A stretch of 64,000 nt of DNA from Dendrocalamus latiflorus (Eukaryota; Streptophyta; Magnoliopsida; Poales; Poaceae). Below, piece after piece: positions 34,502 to 47,825 of this stretch. The stretch is from positions 27,576,672 through 27,640,671 of the forward strand of contig CM029626.1 in the NCBI GenBank assembly GCA_017311315.1, given 5' to 3'. The position numbers were made by a program, and so were the translations under genes. A model generated the notes under the pieces. The model was not told the DNA's origin. It made no database searches and worked only from the letters and a program-made list of their open reading frames with translations. The stretch's first letter is position 1. Every line of letters begins with the position of its first letter.

Positions 34502-34859
34502 AAGGAATTGTAATGTTTTCTGCATACAATAGTTATGAAATTCCAACAAATTTTTATTATCAGGTTTGTTTCCCTATTTAGACAACTCACGATCAGCTGA
34601 TCTAATTCCATTACACCCCAGATATGTACATATGCATCTAAACGGAAAATTGATATTTTTAATGCATAGTCGTCGTCTAAGCATTTTGAAGGAATTGTAA
34701 TGTTTTCTGCATACAACAGCTATGAAATTCCAACAAATTTTATTATCAGGTTTGTTTCCCTATTTAGACAACTCACGATCAGCTAATCTAATTCCATTAC
34801 ACCCGAGATGCCAGATATAGACACATACGCATCTAAACGGAAAATTGATTAAGTGTCAA
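34502..34859. repeat. Tandem duplication with 187-bp period
   Basis: Two copies starting near 34502 and 34689 share 'GGAATTGTAATGTTTTCTGC' through 'CATCTAAACGGAAAATTGAT' with a few differences. No coding sequence is seen. Confidence 0.85.
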
Positions 34860-36857
34860 TTCGACATTAAAAGCACAAGGCGAACGGATGCTCATTTGGG
34901 TTTAAGCTTTTAGCTTCTTAATTTTATATTTTTCTGGATTTTTAGCTTTTTTGGGGCTTTTTGCATTCTCTTTTTGAAAGATTGAAGATAGCAACAGAGG
35001 GGGGGGGGGGTAAATGGTGGCTTGAAATTTTCTCTCAAATATTTACAAATCCTTCACTTCAATAGCTATAGAGCTATGAAGATTAGAATAAAAGACCACC
35101 ACAAAAACCAGCGATTAGAAACACTGAAAACCCACAAAAAATCAGCACAAATGGAATTACTACAGTTAAATTCGTGATACTACCACTTGCTACAATAAGT
35201 GTGTATTTCCGCTGCTACAGTAAAATTAGGATGAACAATGTTTTCAGCACGATTTCAAAATCCAAACCGAGCGAACTTTTGACCCGTAGATCCAAATGAC
35301 ATGAAAATTTACAGGGAACTACTCTATGATGTTAAGAATTTATTCCAACAAACTATTATGAAAATCATGGTCATAGTTGAGATCTTTTTGAGTTTGTTGA
35401 AAGGTTGCACTAAAACAAAGCCAAAACCCCAAGCGGTGAATACAACTTGCTCGTGGGTAGATGATGGCCAAGATGACTCTAGATGTATTCCCACATGTCA
35501 CACAAGTTAGAACACTAAAAAATCCCTGCCAAATACGCTTGAATCAAGAGATGGACCAAAGAGGCCAAAATCAAGCAAAACTGGGTTTTCTTGTGAATCT
35601 TGCTATTAAAGTGCCTAGATAGGTGGAGATATATTCCCAAAAATTATCTCCATCTATTACATATTCTTGGCACAGCAAGACCACAAGAGAGAAAGAAGAG
35701 AGATCAAAGCCAACTAAAAGTCAAGCACATCAATCAAAAACAAGAGAGACATAAGAGATGCAAAATAATTGATGTATTGCTTACTTAAGAAGGTAGGTTT
35801 TACACCCACTCCACATTGGAGGACAAAGAGCACAAAAGGCACTCCCTCTCAAACCCTAACCCTAGAGATGAGAGCTCAAGATGTGGATTGGATGCTTAAC
35901 TCTATATGTCTCTATCCCAACATCTTTTGGAGGTGAGCAACTAGCCACCTACACCCCTTAATGGATCATATCCACTATTACAATGAGGATACCTGTTAAC
36001 CAAATACATGGGTTTTACTCTCATAAGTTCACTTATGCACGTTTTTCAAAGCGCATAAGTGTGTATCCACTAAATCCTTAACCTTGATCCAACTAGCTCC
36101 ACCTTGACATAAATCGCTCTCCAACGCATCACCCATGCGCCGCGGTTTTGATCCAAGATGGTTTCCGGTATTTTGGTTAAACTACCAAAATACCCTTTCT
36201 TGACCCAGTCATCACCAACCATTGCAAGCAATATCCACGCTTGCCACGTGTAGGTGCACCACTAGCCTGCTACGTGTCGCTAAGTCTCTCCTGTCCTGGT
36301 TCTATCTAACCATGGCTCACTTTGCCTATGCAAGCTATATGGCGACATTCCACCGTTCGAACTTGCCTTCAACATTCATGTCTTTCTCGTGTCATGCTTG
36401 AGCTCACCATCTCACCTGGCATCCTCGATTGTTCTGAACCTCAACTCCTCCATGTGCCTTGCCCCGATTCTCGCCAATGACCACGGTTGACTTCAAGCGA
36501 CCCTACACATTTAAAGACAAAGAAATCGTTTCTAGACACAAGTTCTTTACAACTTGACCTACATCAGCTAAGACATGAATCATGCACCCTTAATCCAATG
36601 ACCCAGGTCAAACCAACTTAATCCATGACTCAATTCCTCAAAATCCTATTTTTCTAGGAAGATCGGAAGTACAACACTTATCATGTCGGTGCTTCCGCTC
36701 TACGGTACTACCGCTCCCCAAGGCGGTATTTCCGCACGTTGAAAACCTCACCTGGACCCCACTGGAAAAACATACCGCAACTCAACCCGATACTTCCGCC
36801 GAGCGGTACTACTGCACTTATGCCTGCGGTACGTCTGCAAAGTGGAACTACCGCACG
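34860..36857. other. Non-coding stretch, no gene recognised
   Basis: No domain is seen in any frame. It holds a G-run at about 35000-35010 and, at 36690-36860, several direct and inverted copies of 'CGGTACTTCCGC' and 'CGGTACTACCGC', a motif set also present at the edge of repeat A (30845). It looks like retrotransposon LTR or leader sequence. Confidence 0.4.
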
Positions 36858-39845
36858 AATACCTACGGTACTTCCGATTTTCCTAACACTTCCAGAAAAC
36901 AGTCCAAATCATTTGTAAACTTTGTAAAACTAATTGATCACTCTACAAACATTATAATGGTTCATCACAATAGTATCACTTATTCCTTTACATTGTTAGT
37001 GATGATATAATCATTTTTTAATTTTTATAAATTAGTTACGCTAAAAAATTACCAGCAGCTACAATAAAAACTACTATATTATCAAAAAAGCTAGATGCTT
37101 CAGGTTCAAAAGCACAGATGTTGCTATCAAGCACCAAGAGCCTATGTCCACGCTTAAATATGGTACAGTTCTACTCCGATCGGGATGGACTATGCACGTC
37201 ACATACACGCGTGTTTACTCTCCCTATTCACTGTCGTATATGCCCTCCGTTTGTGTAACACCCCAGCCAATCAATGATCTGGAATGCTACCAAACTAATA
37301 ACATAATAAGGAAACTAATATTCATCTTACAAAATTTCGACAGAACTTCCTTTGTTTATTGAGTAAATCAAAGGTTTCAACAAGCATAATCAACTGATAT
37401 GAATACCAATAAGCAATAAGTTCATTTATAAGCAAAACTGGGTTATGATCGCCATCGCACTCATAACCATACTACTTAGATAAAGAACGGAATCAAAGCA
37501 AATAAGTTCTATTCTTTATTACACATTGAACCTGATTGACAATAATCAAATACCACTTAAATTATTCAGCAGTTAATGTTTAATGTTCTTTCTTCCTTCC
37601 ATGGTGAATAGACCGTGCATGTGCATCAAAACTAATCCCTCTTTATTCCCATGCATGCCGATCTCATGTAGGTACCTAAAAACAAACAACAACCACAACA
37701 ACAAACAACAACAAGAGTGAGTTCAAAGACTCAGCAAATATAAATAATGGCAGCAAGGATAAAAGTGAACATCACTTCACAAATTCATCCATCAATCATA
37801 TGAATAAACATGCTATGCAACATGATCAAAAAATCTCTTTATCTCTTCTCTTGCGCATTTTACCGGTAATGCGGAGTGTGCATCCGTCAATGCACACCCA
37901 TGCCTGTACCCTCTGGTACAGGGACCAATTGCCCATACTCCTCAAGTATGGGGACCTTTAGCCCGTCACGTCATCAACATGACGGGGACCTCGACGCTTG
38001 GTCATCTCGTGACCAAGACTTCAATAAATCAGCATGATGCACAAATGTGAATGTCTTAACAAATAAACGTGCATTCACAACATCTATGCATCAGAAATTC
38101 TCATGAACTCTTTCACTTGCAATCGAGCATAAACAATATCAACATATCACTAACATCATCAAGTCCACAAATTCTCATAACATGGATCAAACATCTACAC
38201 ACCAACAAACAGCAACAATCCACGCTACAAAATTTAAACCATCATTATACTTGCCTTAACCCCGAGAAAACGGAGAATGATCAGAAGGCGCGGCCCCTGG
38301 AATCCGTCCTCCTCCTGAATAATAATTATAATGATTGCTAAGACAACAGTGGCAAGTCTTTAGATTAAATAAAAACTCCCCCAAACTAACCCAACATGCT
38401 AGTTTGATTCAAAGCCCCAAATCCTTTCGGCCATCCTGTCCCCCACTACGGACAGTCAACTTCAAAAATTCATATCTATTGGTACAGAAGTCCGAATAGG
38501 ATGTTCTCAGACTTTTTGGAAAGATAATTAAATTATCTAACTAAACCTAGTTGTTGAGCCTTCCTGATTCGGTCATAATATACCCGCACCATCCTGTTTT
38601 CTTAAAACATCCAATTCTCGTCAGGCTCTCTGGACAGAGCACTAAAAACACCATAACTTCCTGTACGAGTGTCCGAATCACGAGTTCTTGGACTTTCTGG
38701 AAAGCTAAGACAATTACCTACAATATTCGTTATATTGAGATCCTCTGATTTCGTCTTTAACTAATAGATTAACTCAGTTTTCTACAGACTATCAGGATGT
38801 TGACAGATTAACCAGACAGCGGCACTAAACAATTCATAACTTTCTAACCGTTAATCGGATTTTGGCGTTCTTGGCGGCCACTGAAAGCTAAGAACATTAT
38901 CTACATAACTCTAGGAGACCAAAACTCCTAAATCGGCCTCTAAACACACGAAACTGACCGCGCAATAATCTAGACAGAATGCGATCTATTAAACCGACGC
39001 AAATCAATCTACCAAACGACATCAACCGCAACTACTACGCATCAAACAACGAAGAACACGCGACGTTACCCTTGTAGAATCACAGCAAGATGATGAACTC
39101 TCCCCACGAAGTTGATCTCCTCTCCTTTCTTCACTTGATCGGCAGCAGGGAGCACCGACGGCGAGGAAGGGAGGCACCAATGGAGGGGGGCACCACCATG
39201 GAGGAGAGGTGTGCTACAGTAGCCGTGCTACAGTGCAGCGGCACTGTAGCTACAGTGTACCTAGGGTTTTCCCCCTTCCTTTTATTGGTGGCCGACCCCT
39301 CATGGGCCTCCTGGGCCAAGGCCCAAGGCCCAAGTTGCCGAAAAACTGCAGAAACCCCCTTTTTTTTGTCTAATTTCTCTTTTGAACGCTTTCTTTCGTA
39401 GAATAAATTGGAGTATTACATTAAAACACCTCTTTCTCCTGTTCAATCGCTTTGCTAAAAGAAATATTCTCCCGATTTTAATTATTCTCTCCCGATTTAA
39501 TTTTTGGGGTATTACAGTTTGCAAATTATAAGTCGTAGTTTGAGTTATAAATTCAGGAGAAGAGAAATAACCGTGCTATTCCTGCTTAAATACCTTTGAG
39601 AGTATTATTTATAAATACATGAAAGAAAAGGTGTGATGAATGAAGGCAAACAAAGAAAAACATCAATAAATTTGCACGGACGGCTTATCTTAAGCAATAA
39701 GATGAAAAAAGTATATGCCTTACCAAAAGAAAAGGAAGGAGTGCCAAAATGGATTACTCTTTTTTTAACACGAAAAAAAAAGCTTAGTTTAGCATTGCGG
39801 TACCTTAAATTTTAAGCTGCATTTTTAGTCTGGGTACAGTAGCTT
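36858..39845. repeat. Direct repeat A (second copy, split by a solo LTR)
   Basis: Outside 37254-39516 this copy follows 30838-31632 closely, with small indels (for example about 25 bases missing near 36985 and 22 near 39545). The copies lie about 6 kb apart in the same orientation. Confidence 0.85.
37254..39516 (-). repeat. Solo LTR, 2263 bp, with 5-bp target duplication
   Basis: Reverse-complemented, it starts TGTAATACCCCAAAAATTAA and ends CTGGGGTGTTACA, and follows the LTRs at 3582 and 10040, including the 'CATCATGTTGATGACATGACGGG'-type block at 37960. It is diverged from both. GTTTG flanks it on each side (37249-37253 and 39517-39521). The unoccupied site with a single GTTTG is present in repeat A at 31276. 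No internal domain remains, so it arose by recombination between the two LTRs of a full insertion. Confidence 0.95.
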
Positions 39846-40081
39846 TCTTGCGTGCTGCCTAGTTTCGTTTCACATAGGTCACTAACAGTGCAATCCATCA
39901 TATCTCAACAGTCGTGGCGAAAAATGACCTTTCTTGCGTGCTGCCTAGTTGCCATGCGATCAAATTTCGAAGATCAAGATCAAGTGATCTTACCACAAAG
40001 GCGACCGCGCGAGTGTTGTCGAGACTTTATTTACATTTCAAATTCATATCCAACTGAGAACTTTTGGCCTGTTAATTACAA

Positions 40082-40112
40082 CTAGCCACGGAGGCGTGGC
40101 GTCACGCCACGC
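40082..40112 (-). other. Helitron 3' terminus with hairpin
   Basis: The arms GCGTGGCG (40094-40101) and CGCCACGC (40105-40112) pair with a 3-base loop. On the minus strand the hairpin is followed by CTCCGTGG and the terminal CTAG. A hairpin some 8-12 bases before CTRR is the diagnostic Helitron stop signal for rolling-circle transfer. Confidence 0.93.
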
Positions 40113-41492
40113 TAGTTTTTGTGTTGAGCAAAGCGAAAGAAGCGAAAATTTGTAGGGAAAAAGTGTAGGGTTTTTTTGGTGAAAAAATGAGGGTGTTTTT
40201 GTAATAAGTGGATAGTGTAGAGTTTTTTTGGCAAAAAGTGAGAGTCTTTTTGGAAGAAATAATGGTTTGTTCGTGTTTGTGGGAAATTGTGAATTGGTAC
40301 TGAGTAAAAAGATATTGTGTAGCTTTTTTTTGTTCGTAATGAATTACATATGTGAAAGGGATTATGTATGTGAAAGTTTTAGTTTTTGTATGTTGGTAGA
40401 TAAGATAAATACATTATGTTTTTGTGAATAGATTATGTTTTTGTGCTGTATATAGTTTGCCAAGAAATGGGTAACTTTGCGCAGCATAGCTACTTTTGGT
40501 TAAGGCTATCTTTAAGGAAGCTATTGCAAGCTGGTGCGAGAGCACCTAAGAGAAATAATAGTTTGTAGTATATTGGTTCTAAGAGCTATTCTGGTTGTTC
40601 TCTATAAGGTAGTAAAGTGATTGCATATAGGGACCTAATTTGATGCACAATAAGTTAACTAGCTTAGTGTAGCCATGGCGGTAATACGAAGATTAGGAAC
40701 TGCGTAAACCAGCAATAACTGGAACAAAAAAGTGATCATGAAAGAAGGGTTGAAAAGTAAAATTTGTAAGGGTTTTTAGTGAGGTAGTTAGATTACAACA
40801 TAATTTAGTTTTGGCAGTCTGGTTGGTAAGCTTAGGTTAGCTGGCGACAGTTTATATAACAAAATGAGTGTAACCAGGTGGGATCAGCTTCGTTGCAAGG
40901 AAGAGCCTAGCGATACGACAACAGCTTAGAGCAACATGTGTCAACCATTGTAATCGGCTGCTGAAGAGCGGACATATAACACATGCAGTCAGCAAATCAT
41001 CTGCCATTCGTAAAACAAACAAATGAGTTAGAAACAGCAATATACATTATTTTGTTAGATTGTTTTTAGCAATAAGTAGCTGTATGGAGATATGTATTGG
41101 TATGTACCTAGTGCTAATCTTCAGTGTTTTGCGCCTGGGAACGATTCTTTTGCGGTTTTGGTTTTCTTTGCAGATCGCATTACTCTGCAAACAGAAAACA
41201 AGGGTAAGAATTGCAGATTTAGAATGTATGTTTTGTTGTTTGTAGTAGTGGTGTTATGGACAATGTGCTGGACAAAAAGGAGACACCTTTTGCTTTCTTC
41301 TGTAGATGAGGTAGGTAACTGAGTTCTATCAAACACAGGTGAATGATGTGTTTTTTTGTCAGAGTGCAGCGCCGATGTAACCTTGCAATACATTTGTGAA
41401 TGGTTAAACATAAATATCTGTATATAAGAAGTACTTCGTGTATGAGAAACGCAAAGTATCTAGATCTTTCATGTAGCAAATACTGATGGTAT
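40113..41492. other. Helitron 3' non-coding region
   Basis: AT-rich sequence between the terminal hairpin and the RPA gene. The frames seen (for example 41121-41411 minus) match nothing and overlap each other. It is probably the untranslated end of the RPA transcript plus the 3' arm. Confidence 0.6.
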
Positions 41493-43764
41493 CTATGTTC
41501 TGACCTGTGGAGTTTGAAGAGCTGTTGCGATCAGCGGCGTAGATATCTGGGCAGATGTGTTAACAAGAGGAGCAGGAGTTAATGGAGCAGTGATAAGTTG
41601 TTGTTCATGGTGCGCAATGGTTTGTATCTGTTTGGGCGCCACTCCTGAAGTTTCTGGTTTGTTTGTCTGTAGGAATGTGTTTTGATCTGGCTGAGCTGTT
41701 ACTGAGCGTACATGAAATGTTGGGATATCACTTTGGAGGGAGCCTTCTGACATCTGCACTATCACCTCATATTTTCGGCCAATAATTGCTTTGATCTCAT
41801 CTGGAATGTGTTCTCTTTGGCCTTCAGTTGCCGCAACCAAAAGCATAGGTGGTTTCCCAATTAGTTCTTGACCGATGTCGCCAAAGAACATGAACTCAAC
41901 GTGGACGCGTGTTTCTTGCTCATCGTTTTCAGGATCAGTTCCGTACACATTTATTTTGTATCTGTTGCAACATTTGGAGAACATATATATTCTTTTCTTG
42001 CCATTGTTGGCACAGCTAGTGGTAAAATGGTGAGAAGTAAAGATGTATGAGGGGCTGTATACCTTGGTTCTGTTGTTGTGCCATTACATCACTCGCATTT
42101 GTATCTGTCTCCATCTGGGAAAGTTTTTTTCCAGCATGTAGAGCATGAAATATACCACCATGAATGTGCTGGCACTAAGTCTGTGATGAGTATGGTAAGT
42201 TTGTATCGCTGACCCTGTGTGCAAGGCAATTGAGAGTCATTAATTTGTAGTCTATGTAAAAGGCAAGTTGTAAGTATATGTTTAAAGCAAAAAAGTTTTG
42301 TTGTACCAAAACTTCGTGAGGTATAAGCTCGAGTAGTTCACGGACTGTTGTGAGACCTAGAACGTTCTGGTTCTGCGAAGCTTCTTGCCATTCAATTTGG
42401 TGCGTATGGGTAGCAATTCTGTAAAGATATTATTAGCAAAACTGAAAAGAATGTAGAAATATTATGAAAATACAATGTTGTTTGCTTAATGACTCTGTAA
42501 CTGATTGGGGAATAAGTAATAAGCAGTACAGGGTTTGTAGAGCGTGTATTTCTGGTATCGGTTTGTTGATATACCACTTTGATGCAGAGCTACTTTGCAA
42601 TGCTAGCTGGCCTGATTATGTATGCAAAATGAGGAGTATATGTTAGAAATGCAGAAACGAGAGGTAAATAAATATGTCTATGATTTTTTTGTGCATAGTG
42701 AGTAGGTAGTGGAGAAGTTATGTTGTTCACCTGAGTATGTACCAACAGACATGCCAACAAAAAGAGCAATGACTGGTGCATCTTGAGAATTGGCAAAGAA
42801 GAGCTCAGCATTAAATGACTCAGCATGATGGCCCCATAATGTTATTATTGTTGTTTCACTGTGTAGAAGCGGTGAGCTATAGCATTTTGGTAAAGCTGAT
42901 AGAGGAATGATAGAGATATACACTACAAAGCGAAAAAAGTGCAGGGAAGTAAAGTTTGTAGAGAATATATGTACCTTCCATTTGTTATTTTAACAGTGCG
43001 TTTAGTTGTTGGACCAAACTTTGTGACCGTTTCCATGGGCGGTGAGACAGCAGTGATAAGAGCAACAACATCTAATGTATATGTGGGTTAAGTGAGAATG
43101 GCAAAAAAAGACCTAATGTAGCTGCACAAGGAAAGTGCATGAATTGTATAGATATAGCTGTAGTTATACCTGATAATAAAACCTTTTTTCCAATGCGAGT
43201 GTGCAGAACAGAAAAAGGTACTGCATTATATGCGTAAATAGGAAAATCATCTGGTTCCGGTAAAATTTCGTTAACCTTTGTGTACTTTGAAAACCGAGCA
43301 CAAATAGCATTGTCAACTGCTTTGTATGTTTGTTTTGTTTCAAGCACTTCAAAGTATTCAAACTCATAGATGGATCCTTCTTTCAGCAGAGATGTAAATT
43401 TGTCAACCCATCTTTTGGGAACTATTCCTTCCATAGCATTGCCCTAAAAAAGGTCATAGGTAATGGTGAATGAGAGAGAGCTGTATTACTATATGTGTAG
43501 GAACATGCAAGAAATAGTAATAAAGTGATAGAAATGGCATGTATGCGAAGTACAGAACCGATAGACAAAAGGTTAATACAGTCTGTATTGAGTGAATAAG
43601 CTAATTGGTTAAGAATTATATACCTGTCCATCAAGCATAACGAAGTCTAGGTGGAATACATCTGTTGGATCTTGTGGATTTTTAAATTCCCAAAGTCGTG
43701 CTAAACGAACAAGAATCGTCCATTTGTGCGAACTTGGATTGATATGATTTAGTAATGTATACAT
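41493..43764 (-). pseudogene. RPA1-like single-strand DNA-binding gene, seven or eight exons
   Basis: Helitron RPA proteins coat single-stranded DNA during rolling-circle transfer. I read exons, joined in frame by GT...AG introns, at about 43764-43624 (MYTLLNHINPSSHKWTILVR), 43443-43170, 43071-42975, 42858-42731, 42602-42530, 42418-42307, 42208-42063 and 41961-41493. They give OB-fold A (GIVPKRW, FEYFEV), OB-fold B (TIITLWGHHAESF, KWYINKPIPEI) and the zinc-ribbon OB-fold C (CSTC). The zinc-ribbon exon has a TGA at 42091-42089 inside its second C-x-x-C pair, which would remove the last quarter of the protein. The tail after residue GKPPMLLV is Gln/Pro/Thr-rich. The start is the only ATG before the conserved N-terminal block. 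Confidence 0.85.
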
Positions 43765-43979
43765 TCTGTTAGAGCTATGCAGAATACAAAGTTATAGAGT
43801 AAGTAGTTTACAAATAGCTATTTAGTGCCAATTGGGAAAGCACCTCTGTATTATAGAATGATAATACTGTGAGCTATATTAATGAGACAATGATTCTATC
43901 TAAAAAATCACAACATAAAGAGTAATAGGTTAATGTGAGCAATATATATATATAAGCAAAAAGCGGGGAAAATATCATG

Positions 43980-45060
43980 GGTGAGATGTATAAATGGATA
44001 GGTTCTTATGGGGTGTGGTATTCTGTATGAAGCCATATAAATGTATTTAGTAAACTGTAACTAAATTCTTCACATTTTTTCTGGAATATGCTAAGATATA
44101 TAAAGAAAGTAGATAGAATAGAGAAAAAGGAGTACATTTTATGCCTATGTACTGTAGGAACAGCTAGGTATGAGAACATAGAAGGCTCAATAAGGGGAAG
44201 AATAATTATTTGCAATAGTGCTGCTAATGAAAATATAGATAGCAATGTGAATCATGTATATAAGAAAGCAGAGGAAGAAAGATAATATGTGTAGTATGTA
44301 TAAATGGACAGTCACATATCTTATGCGTTATTTGATATAGGCTATTGCAAACACATCTAGTAAAGTTCAGTTGTGAGCAGCCTGGTCGTATGCTCTGCAT
44401 ATTTTTTCTGGAATACAGCAAGATAGGCAAAGTATGTACACATAATGGAGAAAGAGGAATGTATTTTATATTTATGCAGCGGAGGCACAATTATATATGA
44501 AAAAATAGAAGGCTAAAAAAGAGCAAGAATAATTAGACATAATAGTGTTGGTTAGGAAAATGTACATAGCAAGATGAGTGATGTATATGAGAAAGCCAAC
44601 AAATAAACATAACATGTGTAATATTTATAGACATATTTGCATATGTGATGTATTATGTAATATGAGGCGCTGTAAATGCACTGGGTATAGCTCATGTGTG
44701 AACAGGCTCTTTGGAACATACTGCAATAATCAGAAAGTGTAAGTAAAGTGGAGAAACATGCAATGTTTTACATATAGGAATAGAACACAATTAGATATAT
44801 GATAGCAACAAGCTAAATACAAGGTAAAGCATGAAAATAATGTATATATGGAAGCAATAAAGCAAAGGGACAAAGTATGCTATGCATAAACGAGGCATAT
44901 ATAGAAGCAATAAAGCAAAGTGGAAATGTTTGGTATGCATAAACAAATAAATCTGCATGTTTTGTATGCTCTAATAAAAAAACTGCATTGAGCAAAGCTT
45001 TATGCATAAACAAATATATCTGTACGTTTTGTATGATGCAATCGAAAAAAAGTGCATTCA
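43980..45060. repeat. Degenerate tandem repeats between RPA and helicase
   Basis: Three or more units of about 300 bases can be seen, each with 'TTTTTTCTGGAATA' (44077, 44403, and a weaker copy near 44710), a 'GGAGAAA...ATGTATTTTA' block and 'GAAAATATAGATAGCAA'-like text. From 44830 a shorter unit repeats 'GAAGCAATAAAGCAAAG' and 'TATGCATAAACAAATA'. Not coding. Confidence 0.65.
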
Positions 45061-45325
45061 CTAAAGCCCACCTGTGCTAGACTGTCTTAGAGACATACTG
45101 AAACAGTGGGGATGTGCATAGAGCTCAAAGGAAGGACTATATAGTTTGCATAGATGGAAAACTATACATGTATAGATTGGTATGTGGATTGGAAAGGTAG
45201 ATGTGTATTTGTTAAAGGCATTGTGTGTAATTGTTATGGTTAGTATATAGTAAGACATTTTGGAACAAATGTTTTAAGCTGGAAGGATGAGCAAGGAGAT
45301 GTGGAAATATTAGTAGCAGAATATA

Positions 45326-46978
45326 TTAAATGGAAGTAAGGAATTTCTTGTATACTATATTTTTGGTCTCAGTGCAAGCAACACCCTTGTCGTTTTCAAT
45401 AAGTATCTTCAATCCTGAGCGAGATGTAACTCGTGATACTGCCACATATAATTGTCCATGACAGAAGACCGGATTTCTCAGATAAATGCCAACTTTGTTT
45501 AGAGTTTGGCCTTGACTTTTATTAATAGTCATTGCATATGAAAGCTTGATTGAAAATTGTCGACACTGGAGAGTAAAAGGCCATCGAGGACTTGTTGCAT
45601 TCAAAACAATTCTAGGAATACAAATAGATTGGCCAATGTTGGTTCCAGTAATAATCCGTCCTTCAAGAGCTCGATCACCAAGTCTTGTGATAATGAGTCG
45701 CGTTCCATTGCAAAGACCCATAGATTGATTTATATTTCTCAATAACATCACTGGAACACCTACTTTCAAACTGATAATATGATGTGGAAAAGCATTGATT
45801 GTTATAGAATTCAAGAATTCAGGTGGATACAAAAGATCAGCATCACCAATGTGACTATCTGATTGAGAAATGGAATCACAACTGAGATACTCTTTTGTAT
45901 GACCAGGTATTCTATCAAAAACAGCCTTGTTTAATTCATCAGTAACGGTGTTTGTTGGGCAAAAAATTGCTCGTTCTGCAAGGTATGCACTATCTTGATA
46001 GTTGACATGTAATGAATCATAGATAGTATCCACAATTGTATCCACATTGTTATTGTTTGGTAGCAATAAAAGATCATTTGGGATAGTTATCCAAGATGGA
46101 TGAAGTTCTCCTTTCTTTTTAACCATTGGAATCTCACCATCTCCAATACTAAGCACCCATTGAGCAAATGTTGAGAGAGTATCACGCTCTATAGCTGATA
46201 GATGTGGACTATGAAGCCTCATATTTGTAGATAGTTTTAATATACTAATGTGTTGCCACAGTGAAGATCTAATAAGTGAAGCTTCAATAATCTCTGTTTT
46301 GGTACCACCTTCAATAACAGGCAAAATTTGTCGGAAATCTCCACCAAGAACAACAAGCTTTCCACCAAAAGGTCTAGCGATGCAGCTAGGGTCTTGAGTA
46401 GACATAATGTCACGTAATGTTCTATCGAGTGCTTCAAAGCAATGCCTATGTGTCATAGGTGCTTCATCCCACAGAATTAAAGAAGTTTTGATAATAAGCT
46501 CAGCAAGCATTGTCCCCCGTGCTATACTACATAAGCTTCTTTCACTAATATCAAGAGGTATTCTGAATCGGGAATGAGCTGTGCGACCATTTGGTAATAA
46601 AAGAGAAGCAATTCCAGATGAAGCTACAGCAAGGACTATTTGAGCTCTACCGCTTAGTGTTGCTATAATAGCATTCCAAAGGAATGTCTTTCCAGTACCA
46701 CCATGGCCTGATATAATAAAGTAAAAACCACCTCTGTTATGACCAACAGTTGACAGAATTTTCTCATATATAGCAGATTGGTCAGCATTTAGTTTATGGC
46801 GTAGTGTTTCAGCTTCTGTTGTTAGGCTAACCCTATCATATGCTAATTCTTCGGTCACAAGTCGATTTCCAGAGGTAGAATCACTATGTGATAATTCAGT
46901 GGTTATATTGTATGTGCCAAAATTCAGTCCATTTCTTGAGAACATAAGAAAGAATTCTTTTATTAACTGAGACTGCAA
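45326..46978 (-). pseudogene. Helitron PIF1-type helicase domain (550-residue open frame)
   Basis: This part of the Rep/helicase protein unwinds DNA during transposition. Walker A is GHGGTGKT at residues 91-98, Walker B is LILWDEAPM around 168-175, and later superfamily 1 motifs are visible: GGDFRQILPV, STNMRL, VPVMLLRNINQSMGLCNGTR, YAMTINKSQGQT and YVAVSRVTSR. The frame ends at the natural C-terminus. Upstream it is separated from the Rep part by a TGA at 47005-47003, in the same frame as the sequence that precedes it. The ATG at 46978 is internal to the full protein; whether a helicase-only product is made cannot be told. Confidence 0.93.
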
Positions 46979-47005
46979 GTAATCATTTGGTATGGGATAT
47001 GTTCA

Positions 47006-47660
47006 ATTTTGTAATCCTTGCCGTATTCTGTATGCTATATCATCAACAAAGAAGTGCCAATACTTATCAAACAAATTCTAAGGACCCATTACACTGCAAA
47101 AGGATAGCACTATCATAAAGAGGTGTCTAAGTTGATGTGGTGTAGCCCAAAGAACTGTCTCATCAAACAACAGATACCATTCTGTATCGTCACCAACTAA
47201 ACCGCGGGCTTTGCAAGCCTCTTTGAAGCTAGGATAGCATGCACCATTGAAAACTCTAAGATCTTCATAACTTTGTGCACCATTGACAACCATTAAAAGC
47301 ATTCTTAGATAGAACAACTCACCAGTACTTGGGTGTACACTATATATTCGACCAATCTTTGATGTTGTGCGTTTTCTCTTTTTCCATCTTCTATTAGTAA
47401 CATCCCATGTCCACTTGCATGGAAACTGATAATAAGTGTAGGGTCTTGCTTCTTGAAACTGTTGATTAGCAATAAACCACTCAGTCAATGTAGTTTTATA
47501 AGCTTTAGGGTCAGAAATAATCTGCTGCAGGTCTGCTTCTTCGTGATACATAACCTTATTCATACCAGGCATATGTACAGATAACCGTTCAACAGAAGGC
47601 ATTTGGCCATGTATTTCAAACTCAAATAATCGCCAAATTGCTTCACACGAAGATAAGTAT
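47006..47660 (-). pseudogene. Helitron Rep/helicase central region
   Basis: An exon resumes at 47660 after an intron (47825-47661; donor GGTAAT, acceptor TATAG). It reads RYLSSCEAIWRLFEFEIHG, LFYLRMLLMVVNGAQSYEDL and DETVLWATPHQLRHLFMIVL, blocks typical of the region between the Rep and helicase domains in plant Helitrons. A TAG at 47080-47078 breaks the frame, followed 25 codons later by the TGA at 47005. Both stops lie inside otherwise readable sequence (DKYWHFFVDDIAYRI), so they are mutations and not an exon end. Confidence 0.88.
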
Positions 47661-47825
47661 CTATATTTTAATGCAGAAAAAAGTAAGCATAGAATAAAAA
47701 AGATGTATATGAAGATAAATGCGCACATGTTTATGTAGGAAAGAATGAACATGAGATATGAAAAGAGGGAGTCCTAAATAACTTGGTGTAACAAACTGGA
47801 CTTTGCTATATGGATAAAGTATTAC

